A DNA stretch of 64,000 nucleotides from assembly GCA_030411725.1 (NCBI GenBank), contig MU839838.1, forward strand, positions 744,001 through 808,000, given 5' to 3'. The notes under the pieces are model-generated. The model was not told the origin of the DNA. It ran no database searches and was given only the letters and a program-made list of their open reading frames with translations. Positions 22,933-34,627 of this stretch are shown piece by piece. A program made the position numbers and the translations under genes. How positions within the stretch are numbered: the stretch's first letter is position 1; each line of letters begins with the position of its first letter. The stretch is from Echria macrotheca. Its lineage: Eukaryota > Ascomycota > Sordariomycetes > Sordariales > Schizotheciaceae.

Positions 22933-25900
22933 CTATTTACTCGCATAGACATCTGCCTCCTTACACTCCATCTTGTGCATCTTCCAGTCCTTCTTCTGGC
23001 ACTCGGCCGAACAATACATGACGGCCAGACACCGCTTGCACTTCTTCAGCGCGCCGCCGTTCTCCCCATGCGGCTGTCCACACGCCCGACATCCCTCCGC
23101 GAAAAGAAAGTCGAGATTAAACTTGCTGCTACCACCGGCTGCCAAGGCCTGCCGTTTTTCTGCCAATGGCTGCCTCCAATCAGATGGGATAACGTCCTCG
23201 ATAAACGGCGAGGCAAATACCGGACTGATGGCTACACGCGTGGCGAACTGCGAGAGGGTGTCCCACCCAGGCAGGCTGAGGTACTGGTCTGGGAACCGGC
23301 CTTGGCCGCAGCTGCAAAGAATTTGGCCACCAACGTCCTCGCTGACGGGCACGCGGCCGGCGCTGAGGTACTCGCAGGTGGTGGTGTGCTCCCACGTGCG
23401 GCAGCGCTCAGCAAAGGCCGGCAGGACACGCTTCCAAAGTCTCAACTCAGCATCGTCAACCCGCAGCTCGCCGCCTTCAAATGCTCGGAGGAGCAGGAGA
23501 AACTCGGCCATCTCGGGCTTGTCAGCCATGTCCATTGTGATTGGAAGCACGGCTGCATCGAGAACGATGCTGGCCGCTGCGCCATCAAGACAAAGTGCGC
23601 TGACGAAGAGGCGCATGTGGATGCGATCGCGCAGATCCGAGAGGCCAAACAGGCCGGTCTGTCCGCCCTGAAGCCCAGACGAGACCGCCATCATGGTATA
23701 CAGGGATTCTTTGAAGTTTTGACGAGCAGAGGTGGATAACGCCGTGGTCTGGTCAACGAGCTGGCGGAGGGGCCGCTCACGGGCCGAGAACATCAATGTC
23801 GGGAGTATTTGCATGAACCGCTTGTTCTCCTTGCCATCGATGGCGAGTATCGGAAGCGTACCGAGGTTGGTATGGGGAATGTTGAGGGCCGAGACAGCAC
23901 CATGGGGCGAGAGAACTGTTGGGAATATAAAATCCTCTAGGCAAGTCGAGTTGTGGTGCGTCGCGACAGGCGCAATGACCTCAATGTAGCACGACTTCCG
24001 GGCAACGCGAGTCTTGCTGCTCTCTTTGGAGACAGGGATAGGAAACGTCATGGGGACGACGAGGCTGCGTTTTCCAAAGACGATGTCGATGGTGAAAGGA
24101 GATGATTGTTGCAGCTCGATCGGGACCTTGTCCGTCAGCAGCTTCTTGCCCTCATCCGTAGTGATATCGATGTGGCCGGTCACGGCGGAAATATCGCCAG
24201 CTTGGGGATCAATCTCGACCGTGAATCCGGCCACCGGCGAGGGTGTGCTGATGGACAGATTTTCGAGACAGCTCAGGATTGGCAGTGCACCACTACCAAC
24301 AACGCGATACCCGGTATGTCCTGGGGCGTGTTGCGATATGAGCACCTGCGTGTCATCATGCAGCTCGGCCCGGCAAAGATATAGACCGCCCAGACTTTTT
24401 GAAAAGAAGTTGACAATTTCGGGCAGGGGCTTCAACCGCAACATGACCGTTGCGTCAGGAATGTTCAACTGCAGTAGCCCGGTAAGAGCCCAGAAGGTGG
24501 CGATCATCGGTGAATCACCTGCCCATCCATCCGGGTCCTCTTCCACGAAGATTGAGAAATCTTCATCATACCTTGAACCCTTGGTCGTTACCGTTCCGAA
24601 CGAAACCTGCACGTCCGGAAAAGCGTCGCGATAGCCGCCCCCATCCTCTTTCTCGCAATGAATAGCGCCCTCTAGCGGTAAGCCCGTATAGAGGTCGCGG
24701 GCAATCCTGTATGCTTTCTGCCACTGAGCGGTTGGGATGACGATTGTCACGGCAAACCTATCGGGGATATGTCTCCATGTCCAGAACCAAGAGAGATAGT
24801 TGCTGACGTATAGCTTTCCTTCCAGGGCCGGGTCAGAATAGATGCCAAGGGCAGTCAACTCCAGAATAAGGGAGTGGGAGTAGTTGGACCCCAAGATTTC
24901 CTCATTTTTCATCTTTTCGACGAGGAGGCGACCGACCTCTGTCGGATTCGTTAGGGTGACAGTGCAAATTGCGTTGACAAAGGCCGCAAACGTTCCCTGA
25001 TGTAGAGGGGCCTGACGGGGAGGGTCACCTATTGCGGGGCTTTCGTACCGGAACATGTCCAAGTAGACCCGATGTGCGAGCATCGCAAGGTCTGCAGGTT
25101 TCATCGTGACCTTGCGCATCGCCGGACCTTCGCGAGCCAGATACTTGTCACGTTTCCAAGCTAGGCGAGACTGGACGTAGAGTTCGTCAGGGTTCGCATC
25201 TTCCAACAAACCAAGCAGAATCTCATCAAACTTGGAAATGGCCGTGGCGTTTGTCCAGTATTCAACGGGAGCGAGCCCGCACAACATCGAGATGGTTCGC
25301 GTATGGCCGTAGAGAAGGGACTCGAACGCCTCTCTTCCATTCCCCGACGCCTCTCTTCCATTTCCCGACGTCATCATCACAAGTTCGGTATGTATTGTAG
25401 CCCACGGCTTATCCTTAAGTAAAGGCCCAGCCGAGACGAGTGAATTCAAAGCACTGCTGTCATCGTAAATGGTTAACGTATCGATGACATCGAACAGCCT
25501 CGGCGCCTTCCCGCCTTCGCCGTATTCCGTACTCGCAAGCTCCAGGACGTCGAAACCAGACTCGTGGCGGTACCAGTAGGCAAGAACCTCGCCCGTCTCG
25601 GCATTGTGCTTGAGAGTATGGCACAGCGAGAAACAGTCGGACACGACGAAGCGAACTACCAGCCTGGCCACCGCATCGCGGAACGCACCAGTCCACTCCC
25701 TGAAGAGCAGCTGGGCAGCTGCGAGGGTAGGCTCTTCTGGATTATCAAGCCGCAGAGGTGACAGTTCGGTAAGCTTGGCGTAAGCAATGGCCAAGTGGAA
25801 GCTTAGCAACGGATCCGACGGGTACGCCAAAGGCCGGATTTCCGAGATGGCTACGGCGAACAGTGGATTGGGCGACAAATTAGTGCCCGGCGGTTTGATT

Positions 25901-26632
25901 GTCGACATGCCCGTCTCCCAAAAGCGCCGAGTTGCCTCGATGCCCTCGTGCTCCGACCGCTGTAGCAGGAAGTAAAGGCCGAGTGCGCGCGCGAATTCAG
26001 GGACCAGCCACTTCTCGCCCAAGATCATTTTCTTGAGCTTCTGGGACGACTTTCTGGCCGATTCAAAGCGGCTCCGGTACTCAGCGGTGTTTTTGGCCTC
26101 GACGGAAGCTGCGTATGACTCCCAGACACTGCGGACGAGGCGAAAGGTTCCCTCGTCGCAGAAACGCAGGGCCGAACCGTAGGTGGCAGTGTGCCACGCA
26201 TCCAGCGTCTCAGAAAGCCCAAGAAGCTTTTCCGTCTGGCTGCGGAGGAGCTGCATTTCGGAGTCGTCGAGGTAAAGGTGGTAATAGATGCTCCATATCT
26301 GCTCGGGGGAGGCAGCCTCGGCGCCGTCCAGGATCAGAGTCAGAACGAGAATATTGCGTGCTTGAGACGTCAGTCGTGGCCGAAGTTCCAACGGGGTGGA
26401 GGGACTTACCGATAATGTTCTGGTCGGTATTGCAGGTGGTAATATCGAGTTTTCGAGGCGGCAAGCCGCGGTCTGTAAAGCACGTGTACAAAATGTGGCG
26501 AACATCGCAGCAACCGAGCAGCAGGACGTCGGCATCTTGGCCGTGGGGCACTGTCGCTGTCAGGCTCACGGCGGGCGTGTTGCCCATTGGGTAGAAGGGA
26601 CGGACTGGGCAAAGGGGTGATCGTGCAAACAT
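22933..26632 (-). CDS. DUF4470/MYND-finger protein, 1216 residues
   Basis: A large fungal protein with an N-terminal DUF4470 region and a C-terminal MYND zinc finger; such fingers bind proline-rich peptides in partner proteins, but no function is established here. Exon 1 (26410-26632) and exon 2 (22933-26360) are joined across a 49-base intron (GTAAGT donor, AAG acceptor). Splicing gives PFYPMGNTPAVSLT, then CNTDQNIIARNILVLTL, the usual DUF4470 start, which fixed the boundaries and the ATG at 26632. The MYND finger spans residues 1165-1207: CRAC, KCKRC, YCSAEC, then a W-x(2)-H-x(3)-C ending, with all eight metal ligands present. The rest is a long, probably helical region with no catalytic motif I recognise. 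A short near-duplicate (GNGREASGNGREA) sits in the middle. The gene is bracketed by inverted copies of one repeat element. The frame is intact, so it is not an obvious pseudogene. Confidence 0.88.
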
Positions 26633-26879
26633 GGTTTGGAGTGTTGGGCGGCGAGCTGGGATTTGCAGGTGTCGGATTCAGCGGTTGACGACGCCAGTGT
26701 TGAAGGTGTTGGGTTGTAGTGTGCTAGTGCACCAATCGGTGGAGAACCTGGAAGCCGCGCGAGCAGAAAAGTTGGGGTCGTGCCTGCACATGAAATGCTC
26801 TGGCAATCGTCCATCAGCCAACATCGGGAAGCGCAAAGGTAGACAGGCTGGCAAGAACATGTTTCCCATTATTTTGACG
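26633..26879. other. Probable promoter region of the MYND gene
   Basis: The 247 bases between the MYND gene start and element copy 2 must contain its core promoter, unless the element itself contributes. No clear TATA box was found. Confidence 0.4.
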
Positions 26880-27294
26880 GGCATCTGATAGGGGTGCAGC
26901 CCCCCTTTGCTACCAATGCACCTCTTTGCATAACGTTTTTACCCCAACTACCTTCCAATGTACTGTTAACATCATTTTAAAAAGCTGTATATATATTTGC
27001 CAAAGGCCTATTTGCTATATATAAAGAGTTTTAAATATGTAAAGGTAGAGAAAAGTCAAGATTTAAAGTCGTTACGTTTATGCGCTACACCCCTAGATAC
27101 GTGTTAGGTTGAGATCTTTTATAATTTATTTCTGGTAAATAGAGGTTTAACAATGTAATTGATAGGTCTTAAGGCCCTCGTCAATGCCTCTATTGCTAAT
27201 ACGCCGAAACGCTTGTATCTGAGGATTTAGGCGAAAAGTTTATCTTCAAGGGGATGCACCCGTAGCAAAAGGGGGGGCACCCCTATCAGACGCC
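26880..27294 (-). mobile_element. MITE-like element, copy 2 (415 bases, inverted)
   Basis: It starts GGCATCTGATAGGGGTGCAG and ends in the inverse of GGCGTCTGATAGGGGTGCCC, with terminal repeats of about 30 bases. Read on the minus strand, its whole length aligns with copy 1 at 22164-22602, including shared blocks such as CTATCAATTAC, CTTTTCTCTACCTT and AATAGGCCTTTG. Divergence is visibly rich in transitions. No open frame and no clear target-site duplication. Confidence 0.85.
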
Positions 27295-28087
27295 TTCTGA
27301 TATGTGCTCATAAGGTATACTAAGAAGTGGCAACCATCCCAGAGGTGTCATAGAACGACATCCCCACCATTCCTCCCCGCCCACCCAAATGCCGCCCTGA
27401 ACTATTCTTGTCATTTCTCACATCTTCTCAACACCCCGAGTCTTCGCATTCACAATCACCGGACACAAAAATATTCCAAAACAACAAGCATGGTATATAA
27501 GCTCCAGAAGCCGACTTAGAAGAAATATATCGTCATAACCGTCATCAGTTCAAGCTCCGCCTCTTACAAACAACCAACCCTCATATTCGAATGCATTCGT
27601 GAATCCCTTCCTTCCTGCTGTTCTTTAGCGAGAATTAAACCTTCCGCGTTCGTTTCCGATCCTTCCTTCCCCTTGCCGCCCATCAACAGCCCGTCTCGAC
27701 TGTGGAGTCTCTCTTCCCGCTCCAAGGACTCCTTCTGTGAACAGCGACCCACCCCCGAATGCACCCAACGAGAATTGGCGACTTCCTAAAGGTAAAACAG
27801 GACGAGAAAGAAGGGGGTATGTTGTTATTCAGGGCTGAAGAGAAACACCGCCGGCCGGGAGGTTAGAGGACCGCAAACAAACCGAAGAAACAGAACGAGG
27901 TAGGAAGGGTGCCTTCCACCCTCCACCAAAACTCCCAGAAAGGTCCCTCCGCATTATAGGCACCTTATCCTTCCTTCCTTTCCTGTCTCTTTCCAGAACC
28001 ATCCGCCCGTCCGAACCTTCCAATCCAATCCAAAACTACCGACCAAACCGTGTAATCCTACAAGAAAATCCCACCGCTCTCGCAAAA
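27295..28087. other. Intergenic, 3' side of the zinc-finger gene
   Basis: Pyrimidine- and purine-tract-rich DNA without a convincing gene. It probably contains the 3' untranslated region of the transcription-factor gene, which is read leftwards and ends at 28088. Confidence 0.5.
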
Positions 28088-30814
28088 TCACAAGAAATCA
28101 TCATGTTCACCCCTCGACCCCTCAAAGAACACGTCGTCCTCGTTCGTAAACATATTCACCGCCGCATCATATTCCCCCAAGTCATCACCATTCTTGCCGC
28201 CCCCGCCTCCCATCCCGTACAAACCCCCGCCCATGCCGGCCACGCTGGGATGGAAAAGCACATCGTCGTCCGGAGGAAACTGCAACAGCGACAGGCCGCT
28301 GTCATCCATCCCAGCTAGCGTCGGCCCACCATCGTTCCCAGCCGTGACGAGCGACGGTGGTCCCGGTATCGACATGCTCACCGCCGACAGTCGCCTGTTG
28401 TACGAGTCTCCTGGTCCGATCGAGTCTGTCGAGTCGGTGAAACGCGTGCTATTCGCCAGGGCGTGCGGCGAGGAGCAGTGTGACAGCCCCGGCAGCGGGG
28501 ACGTCGGGTCACCGGGAGAGTTGCTGGCGATGCTCTTGGGTGGAGAAGAAGGTTGCGTCGTCTCCCGCCGGGGAAGATCATAGGCCGCCATCAAATCCGC
28601 GTGCTCATGCTCACTTATGGCCGACGGCGAGACGACGCGGTCCATCGGCGACGTGCCATCCGCTACGCAGTCCTCGGACAAACTCGACGACGGCATCGGC
28701 GCCGACGAGACGGTCAAATTGGATGGGTTCATGGTGGCCGAGATGGTGGGCAGCGAGTGGTGGCGGTCGGCAAGAAAATCCTGAAACGGGTCGGTGTCGT
28801 CGTCCACGAGACTATCGAAGCTGTTGACGTTGTTGGCGACCGGCGAGTTGATGGCCGAACTGTTGGCTGAGTAGCCCGAGAAGCTGCTCACTGACTCGGT
28901 CGACGTGTGCTTGTTCTTGCGCCGCGTCTGCTCCTTCTTCTCGCGGCGCTCGTGCTTACGAGGGCGGCCGCGCTTGATCTCCTTGCGCTTGATGCCCTCA
29001 AAGGCGCCAATGCACATACCACGTTGACGATGGCGCGTCAGCGCATCGTGGCGCGCAAAGGTGTTGCCGCAGTCGCATGGGTACGGCTTGATACCGGTAT
29101 GGATCTTGGCGTGTCGCTTCAGGTCGTGCTGCCTGACGAAGCACTTGGCGCACGAAGGACACTGGTATTGCCGGTCATTGAGATGCGTCTGGACGTGGCT
29201 CTTGATGTTCTCCTTGCGTCCGAACCGCTTCAGGCACTTCTCGAAGGTGCAAATCCACTTTCCGTCCGCCGGGTCGGGACCGTCGATGTAAGCGGCAATG
29301 TCATCCTGCGTCACGCCCGTATCGGTCTTGGTCTCCTCGATGTTGATATCGGCAATGCTGGCGGCGCTGACAATCGACGCTGTCGACTCGGTCCGACGAT
29401 GAGGTGATCCCCGCCGCGAAGGCCCTTGGGACGAAGCATGGCCGTGCGGTATGACCGTGTTCTGCGAGTCGAACTCACTCGGAGGCGGGAAGTCAGGTCT
29501 TTGGTCGAAAGGGTTATGGACGAAGCTCGACATGCCGGATGTCATGGGCGACTGGGTGGCCGATAGATCCGAGTGGAAGCTACTATGCATGCCGTCGAAC
29601 GTGTTCTCGATCTTGGCAAATTCCGCGCTGACGTTGGTCATATTCATAAAGCCAGGCGTGCCAAGGGCCTGCTCGAAGCTCATGGGCATCGTGTTGGCTC
29701 GCTGCGGCGTCTGGACCATGGCCTCTGCTTGCTGGCGAAGGTCCTGGAAGATGCCCGAGTTGCGATTGGACTGATTCGCTCGGATTGGCTTGATTGTCTC
29801 TTCCATCGACTCGTCATAGTCGTCAGAGAACCGGTTGAGTTGTGGCTGGGATGCTGGCTCATGTTTCACGTTACGGTCGTGGGGAGTTTGAGGGGGGAAG
29901 CAGTCTGCAAGTTCCGAGTCAGCACGCCGCGGGAACTTCAACCTCAAGGCCGGATACACACTGTTTGCATTCTGGAGTGGCGGCGTTACTGGTCTCGGAC
30001 CCATCGAATTTCCTCCGAGGGCCTCGAATTTCGCAACCTTGTCCATGATACCACCGCTTATCCTCCTCGATGTCCGGCGCGTGTGTGTGCTCGCTGTTTC
30101 GCTCTCCGAGATCCAGCCCTGCCCGGTGCCTGCCGGGCTCTGCTCGGGGAACGTCATGAAGGTCGGCGTGGAAAGGGCACTGTCGGGGCCGAACATGTCA
30201 AAGTCCTGGTGGGTGGACATGGCATTGTTGTTGGCGAAGCTTGCCTGGTTCTTACTGAGCATGGCGTTCATGGAGCTCATGTAGTCGAGGGCGATGGTGT
30301 TCATATCAGCCATCTGTCCCTGCGACGACATGGCGTCCATGAAGTGCGAGCCATGTGGAGTCGTATGCGTTGTCAACAGGAAAGCGTCGCTGCTCCGGTC
30401 CTGTTGTGGTTGTGATGGGTCGAAGTTGGGCTGGCCGGGGCCCGGGCGTACTATGCGGTGCTGCTGCGCTTCTCGCAATACATGCTGTGGTGCTGGTCCT
30501 TGGTTAGTTGTCGAAGTACTTACCGTTGTGTAATCCTGCCGGAGTGTCGGGGTCGGTCGTGTGGGCGAAAATTGTTGTCGGCGTGTGTCTAGGCTGAGGC
30601 CTCGTCGATGGGACACATGCGGTCGCTGTTGTTGGAAGTTTGGCAGGGGAGCAATCTTTGCGGCTTCAAAGGCCGACGGCGTCGAGTTCTGCCGGCGGTG
30701 CTGTCGTTGGCGAGCCTGAAGACTGCTGGGCGGTGGTGATTTGGGCAGCATTGTGAAAGCAGAGTCGAGTTCGGAAAGGGGGATGTCGTTGTCGTCGATG
30801 TCGAATTGTCGCAC
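28088..30814 (-). CDS. Swi5/Ace2-type C2H2 zinc-finger transcription factor
   Basis: A nuclear DNA-binding regulator; yeast Swi5/Ace2 drive early-G1, cell-separation and wall genes. One frame of 908 residues from ATG at 30814. Three fingers lie at about residues 519-600: WICTFEKCLKRFGRKENIKS (C-x4-C type), YQCPSCAKCFVRQHDLKRH, and a shortened third finger YPCDCGNTFARHDALTRHRQ followed by a Cys instead of a second close His. This three-finger pattern, with a basic IKRGRPRK segment just after it, is the Swi5/Ace2 signature. The rest is Ser/Thr/Pro/Gln-rich with many SP/TP sites, consistent with CDK control of localisation. An N-terminal DIPLSELDSAFTMLPKSPP block looks conserved. A perfectly spliceable 39-base segment (30485-30523, GTAAGT, CTAAC, CAG) lies in frame; if removed the protein is 895 residues. 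Upstream coding exons cannot be excluded. Confidence 0.85.
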   Translation of the reverse strand: MRQFDIDDNDIPLSELDSAFTMLPKSPPPSSLQARQRQHRRQNSTPSAFEAAKIAPLPNFQQQRPHVSHRRGLSLDTRRQQFSPTRPTPTLRQDYTTVSTSTTNQGPAPQHVLREAQQHRIVRPGPGQPNFDPSQPQQDRSSDAFLLTTHTTPHGSHFMDAMSSQGQMADMNTIALDYMSSMNAMLSKNQASFANNNAMSTHQDFDMFGPDSALSTPTFMTFPEQSPAGTGQGWISESETASTHTRRTSRRISGGIMDKVAKFEALGGNSMGPRPVTPPLQNANSVYPALRLKFPRRADSELADCFPPQTPHDRNVKHEPASQPQLNRFSDDYDESMEETIKPIRANQSNRNSGIFQDLRQQAEAMVQTPQRANTMPMSFEQALGTPGFMNMTNVSAEFAKIENTFDGMHSSFHSDLSATQSPMTSGMSSFVHNPFDQRPDFPPPSEFDSQNTVIPHGHASSQGPSRRGSPHRRTESTASIVSAASIADINIEETKTDTGVTQDDIAAYIDGPDPADGKWICTFEKCLKRFGRKENIKSHVQTHLNDRQYQCPSCAKCFVRQHDLKRHAKIHTGIKPYPCDCGNTFARHDALTRHRQRGMCIGAFEGIKRKEIKRGRPRKHERREKKEQTRRKNKHTSTESVSSFSGYSANSSAINSPVANNVNSFDSLVDDDTDPFQDFLADRHHSLPTISATMNPSNLTVSSAPMPSSSLSEDCVADGTSPMDRVVSPSAISEHEHADLMAAYDLPRRETTQPSSPPKSIASNSPGDPTSPLPGLSHCSSPHALANSTRFTDSTDSIGPGDSYNRRLSAVSMSIPGPPSLVTAGNDGGPTLAGMDDSGLSLLQFPPDDDVLFHPSVAGMGGGLYGMGGGGGKNGDDLGEYDAAVNMFTNEDDVFFEGSRGEHDDFL

Positions 30815-32247
30815 CTCGGTGGTGCTGGTCGATATGGTTCCGAGACTGTTTCCTGGTCAGCCCACCCGTCTTGCGATTCGCATCCGTTCATCTTTTCAGA
30901 CCCACCTCACGCAGCGCAGGCCAGCGGCCGGGCGGTTTGGTTGCTGAGGTTGTGCTCAGTCGAGGGCGATGTGCCTCTTGGAGCGCTTCAGGTGGAGAGT
31001 GGTTGCGATGCCTTGGGCGACGACGACGAACCTCTTTAGAGGTATCGACTAGCGACGAGGATCGAGTCTTGTCAAGATTTTTCTTGTGCGATCAATTGGC
31101 GGAGCAGTTCCAGGCCAAGTTGGGTGCTGGCAAGAGTGGAGGAGCAATGGGTAGCAGCTGCAAGATGCAGATGTAGGGGAGGTGGTGGTTGCTCTGCGGC
31201 TGCCAGGGACATCCTGCGCCATGATGTCTTTTGTTTATGAAGGATCGCTGTTGTCGCAGCAACACGGGGTGCGGGATTTCAATCGGCGCACCCCTCGGAA
31301 ATGTGGCGCCACCCCTCTGTCATTTTGGCAGCCGCCCGCCTTGCGCACGCCCCACCGGTGTCCCGCGACAGCGCCCAAGTCCGCGCTCGATTTTAGCCAG
31401 AGCGCATTGCTTTCTCGAGTGTTGTTGTTTTTGTACGTTTCAGGCTCCTGGCTGCGATTCTGCATCTTAGGATGGCTTTGCTATTAATTAGCGCTTCTCC
31501 CATGATTCGATGTGTTGGAGTCTAGCGCAATTGGCGCCGGCTTGCCAAAGCCGCCGTCTTCAGTCGCCAATCGTCATCATGGCAACCAGCCGGAATGTGT
31601 TCTTAACACCTCTTCTATGGGGTTTTGATGTTATATCTCTGGTTCTTAAGGATTTACGGTCTGTGTCTGCCGGGCAACAGCAACAGCGCTGGTTTTATCC
31701 CATACCAAGGCTCGAGCTCGTGGCAGTTCCGCCAACCAACTTCGTTGGCGGATCTCCGAGCTGCTGACATTGGATGCAGGCGCTGCATCTAGTTCACGGC
31801 ACTTCCCGCTTGGGTGTAAGTCGGACTTTGAAGTCAAGTGTCCGGTTGGCCACGCAGATGCCGTACCTACCAACCTTACCTTTGCATGCGGCTAGTACGG
31901 AGATACTTGGGATGACAGTCTTTAGGTCGCATCAAGAAATGGATGACAGATTTCGCACACGCACGCCAACTGTAAGTTTTGTCTGCTCTAGGTAGGCACT
32001 GTCAGTCGTAGGCACAGTCTGCTGTAGGTAGGTATGCAACATGTACAAAGTACGTGCGGTGTTGAACCACACATCAATTAAAATCATGCAGTACGGTTTA
32101 CCTCCTCTAATAACGTCCTCTCAGCTCAATCTGGACTATACTCAACCACCCCCCAGCTACCTATCAGACCCCTCCCCATTCCATCCGCTGATCCACTTCC
32201 AAGAGTCGTCCGTCAATGCATCAAGACAGACACCAACCACCTCAAAC
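30815..32247. other. Intergenic, promoter side of the zinc-finger gene
   Basis: About 1.4 kb with no coding frame I trust. The first part, read leftwards, is probably the long promoter and 5' leader of the transcription-factor gene. GGTA/TACC-rich runs occur near 31862-31880 and 31990-32035. Confidence 0.5.
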
Positions 32248-32866
32248 TCAAGGAAGGGCATAGTAAATGCTCGAGCAAGCATTCCCATTGCCATCTTTAT
32301 ACATGACATGCTTGTCGTCCTTGAAGATGGTAAACCCATGGAAGCCATTATTTCCAGTCCTATTTTCTGTCAGTAATAATCCATTCCCCATCAATCATCA
32401 CGACATTTTTTTTGAGAGAGAGAGAGCGACAAAAAAAAAGGGGGAGGGGAAAACACATACCCAACATTAACATAATTAGCCTGGCTCTGCGCGTCGCTCC
32501 GGATGTTCCACTTGAACTCGGTGCCGGTCCCAGGGAACGTGCACCGCTTGTCGCCGCCTTCCCAGTGCGTGATGCCGCCGCCGTCGGGGATGCATTGGTT
32601 CCCTGAGCCGGGGAAGTGGTTGCAGTCGCTGTCGTTGGCGCAGTACTTTTTTGTCGGGGTTAGTACAAGTGAGAAAGGGAGGGGGAGGAGAAGGGATAAG
32701 TTACCACGACGGCAGAGTAGTTGACGCAGTTGACTAGGTGGACGCCCTCGCCGCGCTTGACGATGCGGCCTAGGCCTGGATGGTTGGGGAGTCGTTCGAC
32801 CACCGGCCCGGCGAGGGTCGCGGTGATGAGGGTTGCGAGGGTGGTGAGGGTGGTGAGGGCGTACAT
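32248..32866 (-). CDS. Small secreted cysteine-containing protein, 152 residues
   Basis: Three exons (32705-32866, 32461-32645, 32248-32359) with GTAACT and GTATGT donors and AAG and TAG acceptors give 152 residues. The frame of the last exon was chosen because it gives protein-like sequence (NNGFHGFTIFKDDKHVMYKD, then CSSIYYALP) rather than the competing frame. A signal peptide is clear (MYALTTLTTLATLITATLAG), and a VKR site at about residues 36-38 could be cut by a Kex2-type protease. The mature part has six cysteines, compatible with three disulfides. Role unknown; an effector-like or extracellular matrix function is only an inference from size, secretion and cysteine content. A (CT)n tract lies about 125 bases upstream of the ATG. 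Confidence 0.78.
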
Positions 32867-32990
32867 TTTGTGTTAGTTGAGAAGTGGTCTGTGATGATTC
32901 TGCTGGATGCTGGGGTGAGTGAGTGAGTGAGTGATGAGTAGGCTGTCGTTGTGAATCCTCGAGGGCAGGTTGGCTGGTATTTATTCTTTT

Positions 32991-33009
32991 CTCTCTCTCT
33001 CTCTCTCTC
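32991..33009. repeat. (CT)n microsatellite
   Basis: About nine CT units in the upstream region of the small secreted protein gene. On that gene's coding strand it is a GA tract. Confidence 0.9.
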
Positions 33010-34627
33010 CCTCAGGTATCGCCTTCCCCTTCCCCTTCGCTGTAGCCTTATTTGCCGTCTTGACGCTTGAGCTTCATGCTGTCTACAGAAGGGCGCACAC
33101 AACATCGTAAAGCTGACGGTTTAGATTAGGTAGGTGGTAGGTGGTTGTGGACATATGCAACCTTGTGATGGGCGGCGGCGGTTGTAAGCGGGCCCCCTCA
33201 ATTTGCTTCTCAACCCGGATCTCGCGAGCGCCGAGTTTGTTTCTCCGGGGTGGCGATTGGGTTTCTTTCGTCTCGAGAGAATTCATTTAAAATTTTGATC
33301 AGGATAGTAGTAGCAGGGGTGAGATCTGAGTGGTATTGCGGGTTCTGTATGGTCGGTGGGTTTTTTTTGGGGGGGGAGACTTTTTTTGGGCGAAGCGAAT
33401 GCTTTCCATGTTGCTTTGCTTTGGCGACGACGGAACAACAGGCAGGCGAATTTTGTTCCCCCTTTTTTTCTTCAGAGAAGGGGCACTGGGTTCATGAGGG
33501 GTCTTTTTTTTTTTTGATATTTTAAAACGTCTGCCAGTAGAAATCTGTATCGTCGAGATGGAAGTAATAGGGGTAAACTGGGGAGTGTAAGCATACGCAG
33601 ATCCGTGATCAGTAATACACAGTCTCCTCGTAAACATCGACTGCAACGGCCGGGCTCGTAGGGCTGGAGTAGAGGCAGCAAAATTCTAGTCAGCAGGCTA
33701 TCCCCTCGCTACGCGATCCGAATGGACACCAGCCGGCAGAGAACATATTGCGTGCGTCGGGCAGGCCCGGCAGGGGCGGGTATTAAACGAGTAGACACGT
33801 TCGCTTGCCCCTTTGTCAGCCGCTTAGTCAAAACCCTCGGCGTTGTACTATTTTTGCATGCCTATGAGACATATTCGCCGCCAAGAGCTGAGGAGGATCG
33901 TCGATTGGATGATTTACGTAGTGGTCAGCATGTTAGGTTGACTTCGTCTCCGTTTGACCAGCTTTAGGGGTTAAGCACTTTGTCGTTTCATGAAAGAGAA
34001 TTGAATACGGGCAAAGCGGACCTAAACCTGTAGCCTTGTCATTAGTACGAAAACCATTTATATAGAAATCGCCGCCCTTTCTTAGTAGGAAAGCATAAAT
34101 GACAAATGGGGGTTTGTAGGTAGTATAAGGTAAATTCTCATATAAATACACGTTGTTGAGTGCAGCATCTTTGGGGCTCAATTTGTTGGTTCTGTGTCCT
34201 GAGCTTCGCCCTCTTACGCTGCAGGGTGTGCAGCTCGAGGTCCCCCATGCCTTGGACGTTGAATTTGCTGACTTGATGCTGGTGGGCGCCAAGGTGACGA
34301 CCGATGTCGACCTTGCTCAGTACGTAGACGGCCAGGTTTGCCGCACCCTTGTGGCCCTGACCGTCAAGAGGGGACCAGTAGGCGTAGTTTCTGCGCTTGT
34401 TGAAATACTGCAGATGTACAACGGCCCGGAGCTACACATAATATGTGATCCCCAAAGGCAGAGAAGCGGAGTCGGAGCGCACTTGCAGAGTCCAGACTTC
34501 GGGGACTGGACTCCCCTTAACTGGATCTGGTCCAGCACCTTTGGGATCAGTTTTCGTCTGTTGCTAGCGGAACAGTCAATCCTCAGCCAAATGCGCTTCA
34601 TCTCCGTGAGGTACCTAGGATTAGATA

